Assembly (NCBI RefSeq): GCF_016583745.1
Contig: NZ_NRRQ01000008.1
Location: 1-64,000, forward strand
Direction: 5' to 3'
DNA from: Chromatium okenii
GTDB lineage: Bacteria; Pseudomonadota; Gammaproteobacteria; Chromatiales; Chromatiaceae
DNA length: 64,000 nucleotides
Position numbers and translations under genes: made by a program. Shown in pieces: positions 54,298 to 62,902 of the stretch; within the stretch, counting starts at the first letter, position 1; the number at the start of each line of letters is the position of its first letter. Below the pieces are notes generated by a model that had not been told where the DNA came from, ran no database searches, and worked only from the letters and a program-made list of their open reading frames with translations.

Positions 54298-57200
54298 CCG
54301 CTGCCGCTGCTCCCGCCCCAGCCGCAGTGCCGCCGCGCATTGATCGGAGCGGGCGCTGGCGCTGGTGGCGTCACGTCGTGCTGACGATCAGCGGACGCCT
54401 GCTGCTGGCGAGCGGAATCATGCTGCTGACCACCCAAACCGGGCTGCGGCTACTGTGTGCCAGCGCCGAAGCACTTTTTCCCGCACAGCTCCACATCGCG
54501 GGCGCAGACGGGCGCGTGATCGGACATTGGCAACTGCACGGCGTCACCGTGAACTTGCCCACCGCCACCCTTCAATTCGGCAGCGTCGGGGTAGATTGGT
54601 CAGCGTTATCGTTGTTCACCGGCATCCTGCATCTCGACCAGCTCACCCTGACCGATGTCAGCGTCACATTGCTACCCAGCCCCGCGCCAGCCGTTCCCTT
54701 TGCCCTGCCATCGCTGCGCCTGCCATTTCCACTTGAAGTGACGCAAGCAACGCTCACCAATCTGCGCGTTCAGCCCGTCGCGCCCGCCGCCCCATTTCAA
54801 CTCCAGCACCTGCGTTTAGCCGCGCAGTGGCAAGACACCCAGCTCACCATTCGCCACCTCATCGCGCAGTTACCCGCTTCCGCTCTCACCGTCAGCGCCA
54901 GTGGTCAATTGACCGTCACGGGCGACTATCCGCTGGCGCTGGATGTCGGGTGGGAACTCAGCCCCAACACGCCGCACCACTGGCGCGGATACGGGCATGG
55001 CACTGGTGATGTGCAGCATCTGCGCTTGGCACTGACCACCAGCGGCGCGATCACCGCGCAGATCACGGGACAGGTGGACGCGCTGCTGACTGCGCCGACT
55101 TGGGAAGGCGCGATCACGCTGGAGCCGCTGGCGCTGGTCAGCTTAGAACCGACCTTGCCGCCGCTCACGGTGCAGGGTCAGCTCACCACTCGCGGCACCC
55201 TGACGGCGGCTGATGTCAGCGGACAGCTCACGCTGCACCATTCGGAGTGGGGCGGCGCTGATCTCGCGCTTGATCTCGGTTGGCAACCGGCGGAATTGAC
55301 GCTGCGCACGGTGCAGTTGACGCAACAGGTGCCGCCAGCAGCAGCGGCGTTGACTCCGGCACTGCTGCGGTTGACTGGTCAAATCGCGTTGACCTCGCCG
55401 ACGCCGCACGCGCAACTGCGCGGAGAGTGGCAGGCGCTGCGCTGGCCGTTGCAGGGTGCGTCGCTGCTGACCTCGGCGCAGGGCGTGGTCACGCTCGCCG
55501 GCACTCCGACGGCGCTGGACTATCAGGTGACGGCAACGGCGCTGCTGCCAACGCTCACGCCCGGCGAGGTGCCGCTTCCGGCGCAGTTGGCGATCAGCGG
55601 GACGGTGCGTGAGCAGCAGGTGACGGTGACGGCGTTGCAGGTGGAGACGGGAGCGGGAGCGGTGCGCGGACAGGGCAGTTTGGTGCTGATGCCGCAGCCG
55701 CGCTGGACGGCGCAGTTGGAGTGGACTGATTTTGATCCGGGGGTGATCGCTGCGGAGTGGCGCGGGCGCATCAGTGGGCGTTTGACCACGCAGGGACAAT
55801 TGCCCGCAACGACGGAACCAACGGCAGTGCTGATGAGCACGCTGCAATTGGAACAACTCAGCGGAACCTTGCGCGGTGCGCCGGTGACGGCGGCGGGAAC
55901 GGTGACGCTGGACGGTGACATGCTGCGCTTCACGGAAGTGACCGCGCAGCTCGGTTCTAGTCGCTTGCGTGTGGACGGAATGGCGACTACGGCGGGAGTC
56001 AGTGATTTGACGTTGGCGCTCACGGCACCAGATTTGGCGCAGGTGTGGCCGGGAGCGAGTGGGCGGGTGACGGTGAACGGGCGCTGGCGTGGGGCGCTGA
56101 CGGCTCCGCAGATCACGTTTGCAGTCGATGCGGCAGAGGTGCAGCTTGCCGGGCAGCAGGTGAAGCGATTGGTGGGCAGCGGTGATCTTGATCTGAGCGG
56201 GGCGGGGCGGGTGGCGGTGACGGTTGATGGGACTGCGCTGCAATTGGGTACACAGTCGTGGACGCATTTGACGCTGCGCGGTAGCGGACAGCGGACGACG
56301 CAGCAGTGGCAGATGACGCTCACTGGTGCCAAGCGGGCGCTGGAAGTGGTGGCAACTGGGGCGCTGCTGCCAGCGGGTGGCTGGCGTGGGACGGTGACGC
56401 GAGCGCACTGGCTGGCGCCGGAAACGGGTCGTTGGCAATTGCAGCAGCCGTTGACGGTGGAGTGGCAAGCGCCGCAAGTGACGGCAACGCCGTTGTGTGT
56501 GCGGCACGAGGGCGGTTCGCGGGGCTGTGTGACGCTGACCATGCAGACGGCGCAGGATTGGGCGGCGACGCTGGAGGTGCCGCGTTTGGAAATGGAAGTG
56601 GTGCGGGCGCTGGTGCCGCCGCCGCTGCATCTCGAAGGGGCGTTGGATGCTCATGGTGTGGTGCAGGCGGTGGCGGGCAAGTTGACTGGATCATGGCGCG
56701 GACGCTGGCAGCGGGGGCTGGTGCGCAGTGGCGGTGAGACCTTTGATCTGAGCGGGACGGCGTTGACGGCGGCGCTGACGGCGGCGGGTTTGACGGCGCA
56801 GATCGCGGTTCCGGTTAAGGAATTGGGAACGGTGACGGCGGAGCTGGCGTTGCCCGGCTGGGTGCCTGCTGCGCCGCTGCGTGATGAACAACCGCTGCGC
56901 GGCAAGATGCAGGTGCAGGTGTTGACGCTGGCGCGATTGGAGCCGCTGGTGCCGGCGCTGGCGCAATTGCGGGGGACGCTGACAGCGGAGATGACGCTGG
57001 CGGGGACGGTGGCAGCTCCGGCGCTGCGGGGAAGTGCGCAGGTGCGGGAGTTGAATGTTGAGATGACGGGGCTGGGTTTGGCGCTGACGGAAGGGGCGTT
57101 GACGCTGACGACGCCGCTGCCGAATCAGGTGGCGGTGTCGGGGCAGGCGCTGCTGGGCGGGGGACTGGTGACATTGACGGGTGACGGGCGCTGGTCGCGT

Positions 57201-58055
57201 TCTGATTGGCAGTTGCAGCTCGCAGCCAGCGGTGAGCGGCTGCAAGTGGCGAATACAAAAGAGTATTTTGCGCTGGTGTCGCCGCAACTGACGCTGGAAG
57301 TGGGGGCGACGGGGGCGACGTTGGGTGGTGAGATACGGGTGCCGGAGGCGCGGATTCGCCCGCGCACGTTGCCGGTGGGTACGGTGACGGCATCGCCGGA
57401 CATTGTGTTGACCACCGCCAAACCGTCGTCACCGTTGCCGCTGCGGTTAGACCTGCGGGTGATCTTGGGGCAGAAGGTGACGCTTGATGGTTTTGGGGTG
57501 CGCGGGCGGTTGTTGGGCGCGGTGCGGGTGGCGCAGGTGCCGGGGCAGGCGCTGACTGGCGATGGGCAGGTGCAGATTGTCGATGGGCAATATCAGTTGT
57601 CGAGTGCGTTGGGGATGGCGGCGGCGGAACTGGGTGCGCCGTTGACGATTTTGCAGGGGCGGTTGATCTTTGCCAAAAGTGCGCTGGATGATCCGGGGTT
57701 ATTGTTGCAAGCCGAACGTCAAGGCGGTGCCACCAGCGCGGGTGTGCGGGTATTGGGAACGTTGCGCACTCCGCATTTAGCATTTTTTTCCGATAGCGAT
57801 CCCAATATGACTTCGGCGCAAATGACTAAGTATTTAATGACCGGAATTGCGCCAGCAGATGATGATCGGGCGCAAGACCCCAATTTGGCATTAGGGACTT
57901 ATTTGACGCCTGATTTATACGGGGAATATGAAACTGGATTTGGTCATGCCCCTAATAAAATGCGTTTGCGTTATAACCTGTCGCGTAGAATTGAGATTGA
58001 AACGGAAACGGGCGCACAAAATAGTGTTGATGTGTATTTCAAATTTGAACATTAA
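54294..58055 (+). CDS. tamB: Translocation and assembly module subunit TamB
   Basis: AsmA-like bridge protein of 1253 residues, anchored in the inner membrane by one N-terminal helix (about 29-50) and spanning the periplasm as a long beta-groove for lipid transfer. Repeated strand-rich segments of the type LTLxxxxx and GxLxL fill the middle. The C-terminal TamB domain is clear: DSDPNMTSAQMTKYLMTG, LALGTYLTPDLYGEYETG and the final VDVYFKFEH. It overlaps tamA as ATGA. The sequence is unusually rich in Thr, Leu, Ala and repeated GTGACG-type codons, which creates long antisense open frames that should not be annotated. Confidence 0.92.
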   Translation: MTAAAAPAPAAVPPRIDRSGRWRWWRHVVLTISGRLLLASGIMLLTTQTGLRLLCASAEALFPAQLHIAGADGRVIGHWQLHGVTVNLPTATLQFGSVGVDWSALSLFTGILHLDQLTLTDVSVTLLPSPAPAVPFALPSLRLPFPLEVTQATLTNLRVQPVAPAAPFQLQHLRLAAQWQDTQLTIRHLIAQLPASALTVSASGQLTVTGDYPLALDVGWELSPNTPHHWRGYGHGTGDVQHLRLALTTSGAITAQITGQVDALLTAPTWEGAITLEPLALVSLEPTLPPLTVQGQLTTRGTLTAADVSGQLTLHHSEWGGADLALDLGWQPAELTLRTVQLTQQVPPAAAALTPALLRLTGQIALTSPTPHAQLRGEWQALRWPLQGASLLTSAQGVVTLAGTPTALDYQVTATALLPTLTPGEVPLPAQLAISGTVREQQVTVTALQVETGAGAVRGQGSLVLMPQPRWTAQLEWTDFDPGVIAAEWRGRISGRLTTQGQLPATTEPTAVLMSTLQLEQLSGTLRGAPVTAAGTVTLDGDMLRFTEVTAQLGSSRLRVDGMATTAGVSDLTLALTAPDLAQVWPGASGRVTVNGRWRGALTAPQITFAVDAAEVQLAGQQVKRLVGSGDLDLSGAGRVAVTVDGTALQLGTQSWTHLTLRGSGQRTTQQWQMTLTGAKRALEVVATGALLPAGGWRGTVTRAHWLAPETGRWQLQQPLTVEWQAPQVTATPLCVRHEGGSRGCVTLTMQTAQDWAATLEVPRLEMEVVRALVPPPLHLEGALDAHGVVQAVAGKLTGSWRGRWQRGLVRSGGETFDLSGTALTAALTAAGLTAQIAVPVKELGTVTAELALPGWVPAAPLRDEQPLRGKMQVQVLTLARLEPLVPALAQLRGTLTAEMTLAGTVAAPALRGSAQVRELNVEMTGLGLALTEGALTLTTPLPNQVAVSGQALLGGGLVTLTGDGRWSRSDWQLQLAASGERLQVANTKEYFALVSPQLTLEVGATGATLGGEIRVPEARIRPRTLPVGTVTASPDIVLTTAKPSSPLPLRLDLRVILGQKVTLDGFGVRGRLLGAVRVAQVPGQALTGDGQVQIVDGQYQLSSALGMAAAELGAPLTILQGRLIFAKSALDDPGLLLQAERQGGATSAGVRVLGTLRTPHLAFFSDSDPNMTSAQMTKYLMTGIAPADDDRAQDPNLALGTYLTPDLYGEYETGFGHAPNKMRLRYNLSRRIEIETETGAQNSVDVYFKFEH

Positions 58056-58061
58056 ACCATC

Positions 58062-59006
58062 GTGATACAGCCAGCATTTGATACCAGTTTACTCCATCCG
58101 CGTTATTGGCTCAGTTGGAGTGGCGTCGCTTTAATCGAACTCTTGGGGCGGCTGCCGTGGCCGGTGCTGTGGGCGCTGGGCGGCATCATCGGGCGCTTGG
58201 CTTATTTCATCGTGCCCCAGCGCCGGGCGGTGGCGCGATGCAATCTCGTTTGTTGCTTCCCGCACCTGAGCCGGATGCGCCGTGAGTGGCTGCTGTGGAC
58301 GCATTTTGGGTGGCTGGGCGTGGCGGCACTCAGTCAGGGCGTGAGTTGGGGCATTTCGCGCCCGCGCTTGCAACGCTTGATTCATTTTCAGCAGCAAGAA
58401 ATTGTGGCGGCGCAACTCGCGGCTGCTCGCCCGCTCATTTTTTTGGTGCCGCATTTTTTGGCGGTTGATTTAGGCGGAGCGGGTTTGGCCGCATTTATTC
58501 ATCCCAGCGCCTACATGTATCAGGAGCCGCGCAATCCGGTATTTGCGTGGCGCGTTCGGCGGGCACGGTGTCAATTCGGCAGCGTGGCGATTGAACGTCA
58601 AGACCCGCTGCGGAGCTTGATTCGCCTTCTCAAGCGCGGGACGCCGTTGTTCTATTTGCCCGATCAAGATGCGGGACGGCGCGGCATCTGGGTACCTTTT
58701 TGCGGTCAACCTGCCGCCACAGTGCCGATGTTGGGACGCTTTGCGGCGCTGACTGATGCGGTGGTGATTCCAACGATCATGCGCTTTGCGGCGTGGGGAC
58801 GCGGCGTGGAGGTGATTTTTCAGCCGCCGTTGTCAGAGTTTCCCAGCGGCGAGCCGGTCGCCGACACCGCGCAGATGAATCAAGTGATTGAAGACGCGCT
58901 GCCGCCGCACGCTGCGCAGTATTTCTGGGTTCATCGCCGTTTCAAAACCCGTCCGCCGGGTGCGCCAGCGTTGTATCCGCCCCGCGTGCGGCGGCAGCGG
59001 CGATGA
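58062..59006 (+). CDS. LpxL/HtrB-like lysophospholipid acyltransferase
   Basis: A 314-residue membrane-bound acyltransferase from GTG 58062. The catalytic HX4D motif is His131 to Asp136 (HFLAVD). Family blocks include ALGGIIGRLAYFIVPQRRAVARCNL near the start, YMYQEPRNPVF, LFYLPDQDAGRRGIWVPFCG and YFWVHRRFKTRP. These are the late lipid A acyltransferases that add lauroyl or myristoyl chains; some relatives acylate other lipids. Glu normally follows by two positions in the LPDQDxG block, and here Asp-x-Asp-x-Gly is kept. It sits six bases after tamB and overlaps the next gene by four. Confidence 0.88.
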   Translation: MIQPAFDTSLLHPRYWLSWSGVALIELLGRLPWPVLWALGGIIGRLAYFIVPQRRAVARCNLVCCFPHLSRMRREWLLWTHFGWLGVAALSQGVSWGISRPRLQRLIHFQQQEIVAAQLAAARPLIFLVPHFLAVDLGGAGLAAFIHPSAYMYQEPRNPVFAWRVRRARCQFGSVAIERQDPLRSLIRLLKRGTPLFYLPDQDAGRRGIWVPFCGQPAATVPMLGRFAALTDAVVIPTIMRFAAWGRGVEVIFQPPLSEFPSGEPVADTAQMNQVIEDALPPHAAQYFWVHRRFKTRPPGAPALYPPRVRRQRR

Positions 59007-59959
59007 CGCAATTGGCACCGCAACATCCGCCGGGGCGCTGGGGACGGCGGCGTGATTGGCTGCTGGGATTCGCGGTGCTGGCGCTGCTCGTGACGGCGGT
59101 GGAATTGAGCATCGGCTGGAGCACGCTGCTGGCACCTTGGCGCGAGGTCGCACCGCTGCACCTCGCCGGAGTGTTGACCTTCACCGCGCTCAGTTACGTC
59201 CTCCGCGCCGGGCGTCTGCGCACCATTCTCCAGCCCTTCGGCATCCGCCACTTCCCGTTATTGCTGCGTCTCACCATTTTTCACAACGTTGCCAATAACT
59301 TGCTGCCGATGCGCAGCGGCGAGCTGGTATTTCCGTGGCTGCTGCAACGCTATTTCGGGAGCAACCTCCTCACGGCGATAACGACCTTGATTTGGTTGCG
59401 TTTATTTGATTTGCACTGCCTCGTGCTGATCGCGCTCGCCATTGTCAACCTGCGCGAACCGACGCTGGTGGGCGGGATGAGCGCCGCCGTTTGGCTCGCC
59501 AGCTTGGGACTCATCCCGCAGCTCCAGCGGCTCCACACGGCGCACAGATTGCGCGGAGACGGACGCCTGCGGCGCGTTTTGCGACAAGCGGTGCAAACAG
59601 CGCCGCAGCACTGGTGGCTCATTGCGCGATTGTATGGGTGGACGCTTTTTATTTGGAGTTTCAAATTCGCTGCATTTGTGAGTTTATTACACTTCTTTTT
59701 ACCGCTGGCGTATTGGCAATTATGGTTCGCCGTCCTCGGTGCAGAATTATCAAGCGTGTTGCCCGTGCATGGCATCGCCGGCAGCGGCAGTTATGAATTA
59801 GCAATGGTCGCCGCATTAACACCATTGGGAATTGCGCCACAATTGGCGCTGGCAGGTGCAGTCAATTTGCATCTTTTTTTATTAGGCAGCACCGTATTAT
59901 TGGGGGCGCTGGGGCTATTGATACCGGTCAACAATCGCACTGAACGCCACGCAAATTGA
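59003..59959 (+). CDS. LPG-synthase-transmembrane (flippase-like) protein
   Basis: A 318-residue membrane protein with about seven to eight helices, of the family shared with the membrane part of MprF (PF03706/UPF0104 type). TALSYVLRAGRLRTILQPFG, NVANNLLPMRSGELVFPWLL and the late PVHGIAGSGSYELAMV are its hallmark blocks. The cytoplasmic synthase domain of MprF is absent, so a lipid-flipping role is more likely than lysyl transfer. It overlaps the acyltransferase gene as ATGA, tying it to lipid handling in the TamA-TamB run. Confidence 0.82.
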   Translation: MTQLAPQHPPGRWGRRRDWLLGFAVLALLVTAVELSIGWSTLLAPWREVAPLHLAGVLTFTALSYVLRAGRLRTILQPFGIRHFPLLLRLTIFHNVANNLLPMRSGELVFPWLLQRYFGSNLLTAITTLIWLRLFDLHCLVLIALAIVNLREPTLVGGMSAAVWLASLGLIPQLQRLHTAHRLRGDGRLRRVLRQAVQTAPQHWWLIARLYGWTLFIWSFKFAAFVSLLHFFLPLAYWQLWFAVLGAELSSVLPVHGIAGSGSYELAMVAALTPLGIAPQLALAGAVNLHLFLLGSTVLLGALGLLIPVNNRTERHAN

Positions 59960-59983
59960 TGGTGATTAAAGGAGGCAAATTAA

Positions 59984-61003
59984 ATGCGCCAATTGATTTT
60001 ATTAGTAACGCTGGCAGTGATCTGGTTATTGAGTTATAGCCATCTCAACACCGTCGCTGATGCGCTCATTGCCGCCATGCAATTGACGCGAGCAACGCCA
60101 TTGGGCGAAGCGGTGCATTTTTTCTGTTATGAAACACCAAAGGTGCTGCTGCTTTTATTGGGCATCGTGTTTGTGATGGGCATCATTCAAACCTTTTTTG
60201 CTCCAGAACGCACGCGAGCATTATTAGCGGGACGCCGTTTAGGAGTAGGCAATGCGTTAGCAGCAGCACTTGGCATTGTGACGCCATTTTGCTCCTGTTC
60301 GGCGATTCCATTATTTATTGGCTTTATCACTGCTGGAGTGCCGCTTGGAGTCACTTTTTCGTTTTTAATTGCGGCACCAATGATTAACGAAATCGCGCTG
60401 GCGCTGCTGCTGAGTTTATTTGGTTGGCAAGTTGCTGCGCTTTATTTAGGCTTGGGATTATTGGTTGCAATCAGTGCTGGAATCGTGATTGGAGCCTTCA
60501 ATATGGAGCACTATCTACAAGATTGGGTGCGAGCAATTCATTATGGTGAAGACGCAGCACCGCAACCAAACGATGGACTTGCATTGGATTGGACAGCGCG
60601 ACTGGCAGCGGGTATGAAACACGTCCGCGAGATTGTGGGAAAGGTGTGGTTATATGTCGTGATTGGCGTTGGTTTAGGTGCAGCCATTCATGGTTATGTA
60701 CCAGAAAATGTGCTGGCTAGTTTTATGGGACGCGACGTGTGGTGGGCGGTGCCAGCGGCGGTATTATTAGGCATTCCAATGTATAGCAATGCCGCTGGAA
60801 TTGTTCCCATTGTGCAGGCGTTAATTGCAAAGGGTGCGGCACTTGGTACTACCTTGGCATTTATGATGAGTGTGATTGCGTTATCGGCACCGGAATTGTT
60901 GATTTTGCGGAAAGTATTACGCTGGCAACTCATTGTTACCTTTGTTGGGGTGGTGGCGACAGGAATTTTAGTTGTTGGTTATGTGTTTAATTGGTTGTTA
61001 TAA
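59984..61003 (+). CDS. Permease of the ArsP/DUF318 type
   Basis: A 339-residue membrane protein with about eight to nine segments in two repeats. The first repeat holds TPFCSCSAIPLFIGF with two cysteines, and the second VLLGIPMYSNAAGIVPIV, the matching inverted-repeat motif. AAPMINEIALALLL is also typical. Members include the methylarsenite exporter ArsP and uncharacterised metal-related permeases. The ATG follows AAGGAGG. The small CxxC redox protein gene 17 bases later is a common companion and may deliver electrons or bind the same metal or thiol. The substrate is not known. Confidence 0.85.
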   Translation: MRQLILLVTLAVIWLLSYSHLNTVADALIAAMQLTRATPLGEAVHFFCYETPKVLLLLLGIVFVMGIIQTFFAPERTRALLAGRRLGVGNALAAALGIVTPFCSCSAIPLFIGFITAGVPLGVTFSFLIAAPMINEIALALLLSLFGWQVAALYLGLGLLVAISAGIVIGAFNMEHYLQDWVRAIHYGEDAAPQPNDGLALDWTARLAAGMKHVREIVGKVWLYVVIGVGLGAAIHGYVPENVLASFMGRDVWWAVPAAVLLGIPMYSNAAGIVPIVQALIAKGAALGTTLAFMMSVIALSAPELLILRKVLRWQLIVTFVGVVATGILVVGYVFNWLL

Positions 61004-61020
61004 CGAAATGAGGTGAAGTG

Positions 61021-61263
61021 ATGAAAGCGGTTAAAATTCTCGGCACCGGTTGCCGTAATTGTCAGACGACGCGGGCATTAGTAGAAGAAGTTGCACAGGC
61101 GCTGGGCGTGGCAATTGAATTGGAAAAGGTAGAACGGATGGAGGACATCATGCGTTATCGTATTATGGCCACGCCCGGCGTGGTAATTGATGGCGTGGTG
61201 GTGCATTCGGGAGGTATTCCAGAACGCAGCGCAATTGAGAGTTGGTTTCGCGCTGCGGAATAG
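61021..61263 (+). CDS. Small thioredoxin-like redox protein
   Basis: An 80-residue thioredoxin-fold protein of the small redox-active disulfide type (TM0996/MTH895 family). The active site is GTGCRNCQTTRAL, with CxxC near the start, and the cis-Pro loop is MATPGVVIDG. ATG 61021 is preferred to GTG 61018. GAGGTGA lies upstream. It is cotranscribed with the permease and probably serves it. Confidence 0.9.
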   Translation: MKAVKILGTGCRNCQTTRALVEEVAQALGVAIELEKVERMEDIMRYRIMATPGVVIDGVVVHSGGIPERSAIESWFRAAE

Positions 61264-61303
61264 TTCATTTGTGTTTAACCGCAAGTGCAGCGGTAAACAA
61301 TAG

Positions 61304-61324
61304 CCCCCTTTTTCAAAAAGGGGG
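61304..61324. repeat. REP-like palindrome
   Basis: CCCCCTTTTT (61304-61313) and AAAAAGGGGG (61315-61324) are perfect complements with a single base between; a realistic fold has eight pairs and a five-base loop. A second stem-like sequence, GTTTAACCGC/GCGGTAAAC with one bulge, lies just before at 61273-61298. One or both may end the permease operon, but the palindrome looks like a dispersed intergenic repeat. Confidence 0.6.
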
Positions 61325-61411
61325 TTGATTAAAAACGTCGTGTCACTGTTGTGAAATGATTAACCAACGAAGAGCCGTCATTGTAAAGCGAAAAATTGTA
61401 AAATACTCATT

Positions 61412-61504
61412 TTATTTTAGCATTCCCGGCACGAAAAAATATCCAATAAAGGTGCCGACTAAAATACCCAAAATTGCTCCTAATAAAATGCCATACCATT
61501 TCAT
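61412..61504 (-). CDS. Small hydrophobic membrane peptide (30 residues)
   Basis: ATG (61504-61502) opens a 30-codon frame ending TAA at 61412. The product starts MKWYGILLGAILGILVG and continues as one glycine-rich membrane helix, ending FFVPGMLK. GGAG lies about 11 bases upstream of the ATG. One predicted helix with small-residue packing (GxxxG) suggests a tiny membrane protein. It is too short to prove by sequence alone. Confidence 0.5.
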   Translation of the reverse strand: MKWYGILLGAILGILVGTFIGYFFVPGMLK

Positions 61505-61591
61505 TATCAATGTGCTCCAAGGTGACATGAATCTGCCGCTATTGTGAGGCGAATTGAACGACGGCGGCAAGTGACGCTGCCAGCGCACCGC

Positions 61592-61620
61592 TTGCCAAGC
61601 TGCGAGTGAATGCCTAGACT
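61592..61620 (+). promoter_or_regulatory. Promoter of tRNA-Gly
   Basis: TTGCCA (61592-61597), a 17-base spacer and TAGACT (61615-61620) lie 15 bases before the tRNA. They match the sigma-70 boxes at five and four positions. Confidence 0.55.
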
Positions 61621-61635
61621 CCGCCCCCTCACTGC

Positions 61636-61709
61636 GCGGGTGTAGTTCAATGGTAGAACTTCAGCTTCCCAAGCTGATAGCGTGGGTTCGATTCCCATCA
61701 CCCGCTCCA
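61636..61709 (+). tRNA. tRNA-Gly (anticodon CCC)
   Basis: Begins GCGGGTGTAGTTCAATGG and ends CACCCGCTCCA, with encoded CCA, a seven-pair acceptor stem and a TTCGATT T loop. The anticodon loop TTCCCAA gives CCC, which reads GGG. Confidence 0.97.
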
Positions 61710-61794
61710 GTTTTTCGCCTCATTCCCGCGTGTTTCTCGCCATCACAGGCGCATTCCCCTGTCTGAATTCACTCCCGCTGCTATCGCTTCCGCC

Positions 61795-62856
61795 TTGCTG
61801 AGTTGGTTCGATCAGCACGGTCGTCACACCTTACCTTGGCAACACGATCCCACGCCGTATCGCGTCTGGGTGTCGGAAATCATGCTGCAACAAACGCAGG
61901 TCGCAGTCGTGATTCCTTATTTTGAACGCTTTATGGCGCGGTTTCCGACGGTAGCGACGCTCGCTGCTGCGCCCCTTGATGCAGTGCTGGCGCAGTGGAC
62001 GGGGCTGGGATATTACGCCCGCGCCCGCCATTTACATCGCACCGCGCAACTGTTGTGTGCGCAATATCAGGGCGAATTTCCGCGTGAGATCGCGCAGGTG
62101 CAGGCGTTGCCGGGGATTGGGCGCTCCACCGCCGGCGCGATCTTGACCTTCGCGGCCGGACAGTCGCATCCAATTTTGGATGGCAACGTCAAGCGCGTAT
62201 TGAGCCGCTGTTTTGCGCTAGAAGGATGGTCCGGTCGCCCCGAAGTGACCGCGCAACTCTGGGCGCTGGCGACCAACCTGACGCCGCTGACCCGCACTGC
62301 CGCTTACAATCAAGCGTTGATGGACCTTGGCGCGACCCTCTGCACCCGCCGTCATCCCGCCTGTGATCGCTGCCCGCTGCTGACTTTATGCCGCGCTCAC
62401 GCGCAACAGCGTCAACACGAATTCCCCACCAGTCGCCCGCGCCCACCGCTGACAGAACGCACCGCCTTATTGCTGCTCATCCGCTCGCGCTGCGGCAAAA
62501 TTGTGCTGCACCAGCGCCCGCCGACGGGCATTTGGGGCGGATTGTGGAGCCTGCCGGAAGTGGCACTTGACGCCGATCCGACGGCGTGGTGTCGCACGCA
62601 TCTCGATCTCAGCCCGCAACACGTTGAACGCCCGCCCGCTCGTCGCCACAGCTTTACGCATTTCAAATTAAAAATAGAGCTGGCGCGGCTCGTAGTCGCC
62701 ACCGCCGGAATAATCACTGCCGACCGTTGTTGTTGGTTTGATGTGGCGCAATTGTCCAGCATTGGTTTACCAGCGCCGGTGAAAAAAATCATCATGGCTG
62801 ATAATGACGCCTTGCGTGCAGCAGAATGTGACAGTGTGCTTTTTCACAATCAATAA
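61795..62856 (+). CDS. mutY: Adenine DNA glycosylase MutY
   Basis: Removes adenine opposite 8-oxoguanine. From TTG 61795 the product has 353 residues. SEIMLQQTQV holds the catalytic Glu, LPGIGRSTAGAIL the helix-hairpin-helix, and LDGNVKRVLSR the catalytic Asp. The iron-sulfur site is Cys-x6-Cys-x2-Cys-x5-Cys (CTRRHPACDRCPLLTLC). A C-terminal MutT-like domain with GIWGGLWSLPE recognises the lesion. The coding frame stays open and MutY-like upstream (FTPAAIASALLSWFD), with no ATG, GTG or TTG at the usual place, so the true start may be a rare codon near 61753-61765. Confidence 0.93.
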   Translation: MLSWFDQHGRHTLPWQHDPTPYRVWVSEIMLQQTQVAVVIPYFERFMARFPTVATLAAAPLDAVLAQWTGLGYYARARHLHRTAQLLCAQYQGEFPREIAQVQALPGIGRSTAGAILTFAAGQSHPILDGNVKRVLSRCFALEGWSGRPEVTAQLWALATNLTPLTRTAAYNQALMDLGATLCTRRHPACDRCPLLTLCRAHAQQRQHEFPTSRPRPPLTERTALLLLIRSRCGKIVLHQRPPTGIWGGLWSLPEVALDADPTAWCRTHLDLSPQHVERPPARRHSFTHFKLKIELARLVVATAGIITADRCCWFDVAQLSSIGLPAPVKKIIMADNDALRAAECDSVLFHNQ

Positions 62857-62902
62857 AATAACTTACCTTTCGCGCAACCATCGCTAACCGCATAAAATAC
62901 TC

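Noticed and set aside
55143-56654. 503-codon open frame antisense to tamB, with others at 55523-56542 and 56815-57783
   Set aside because: These are by-products of biased GTGACG- and GCG-type codons in tamB. The products are Arg/Pro/His-rich low-complexity chains without domains or ribosome sites.
61356-61547. 63-codon rightward frame in the gap before tRNA-Gly
   Set aside because: Basic, patternless product with no ribosome site; it overlaps the better-supported small ORF on the other strand.
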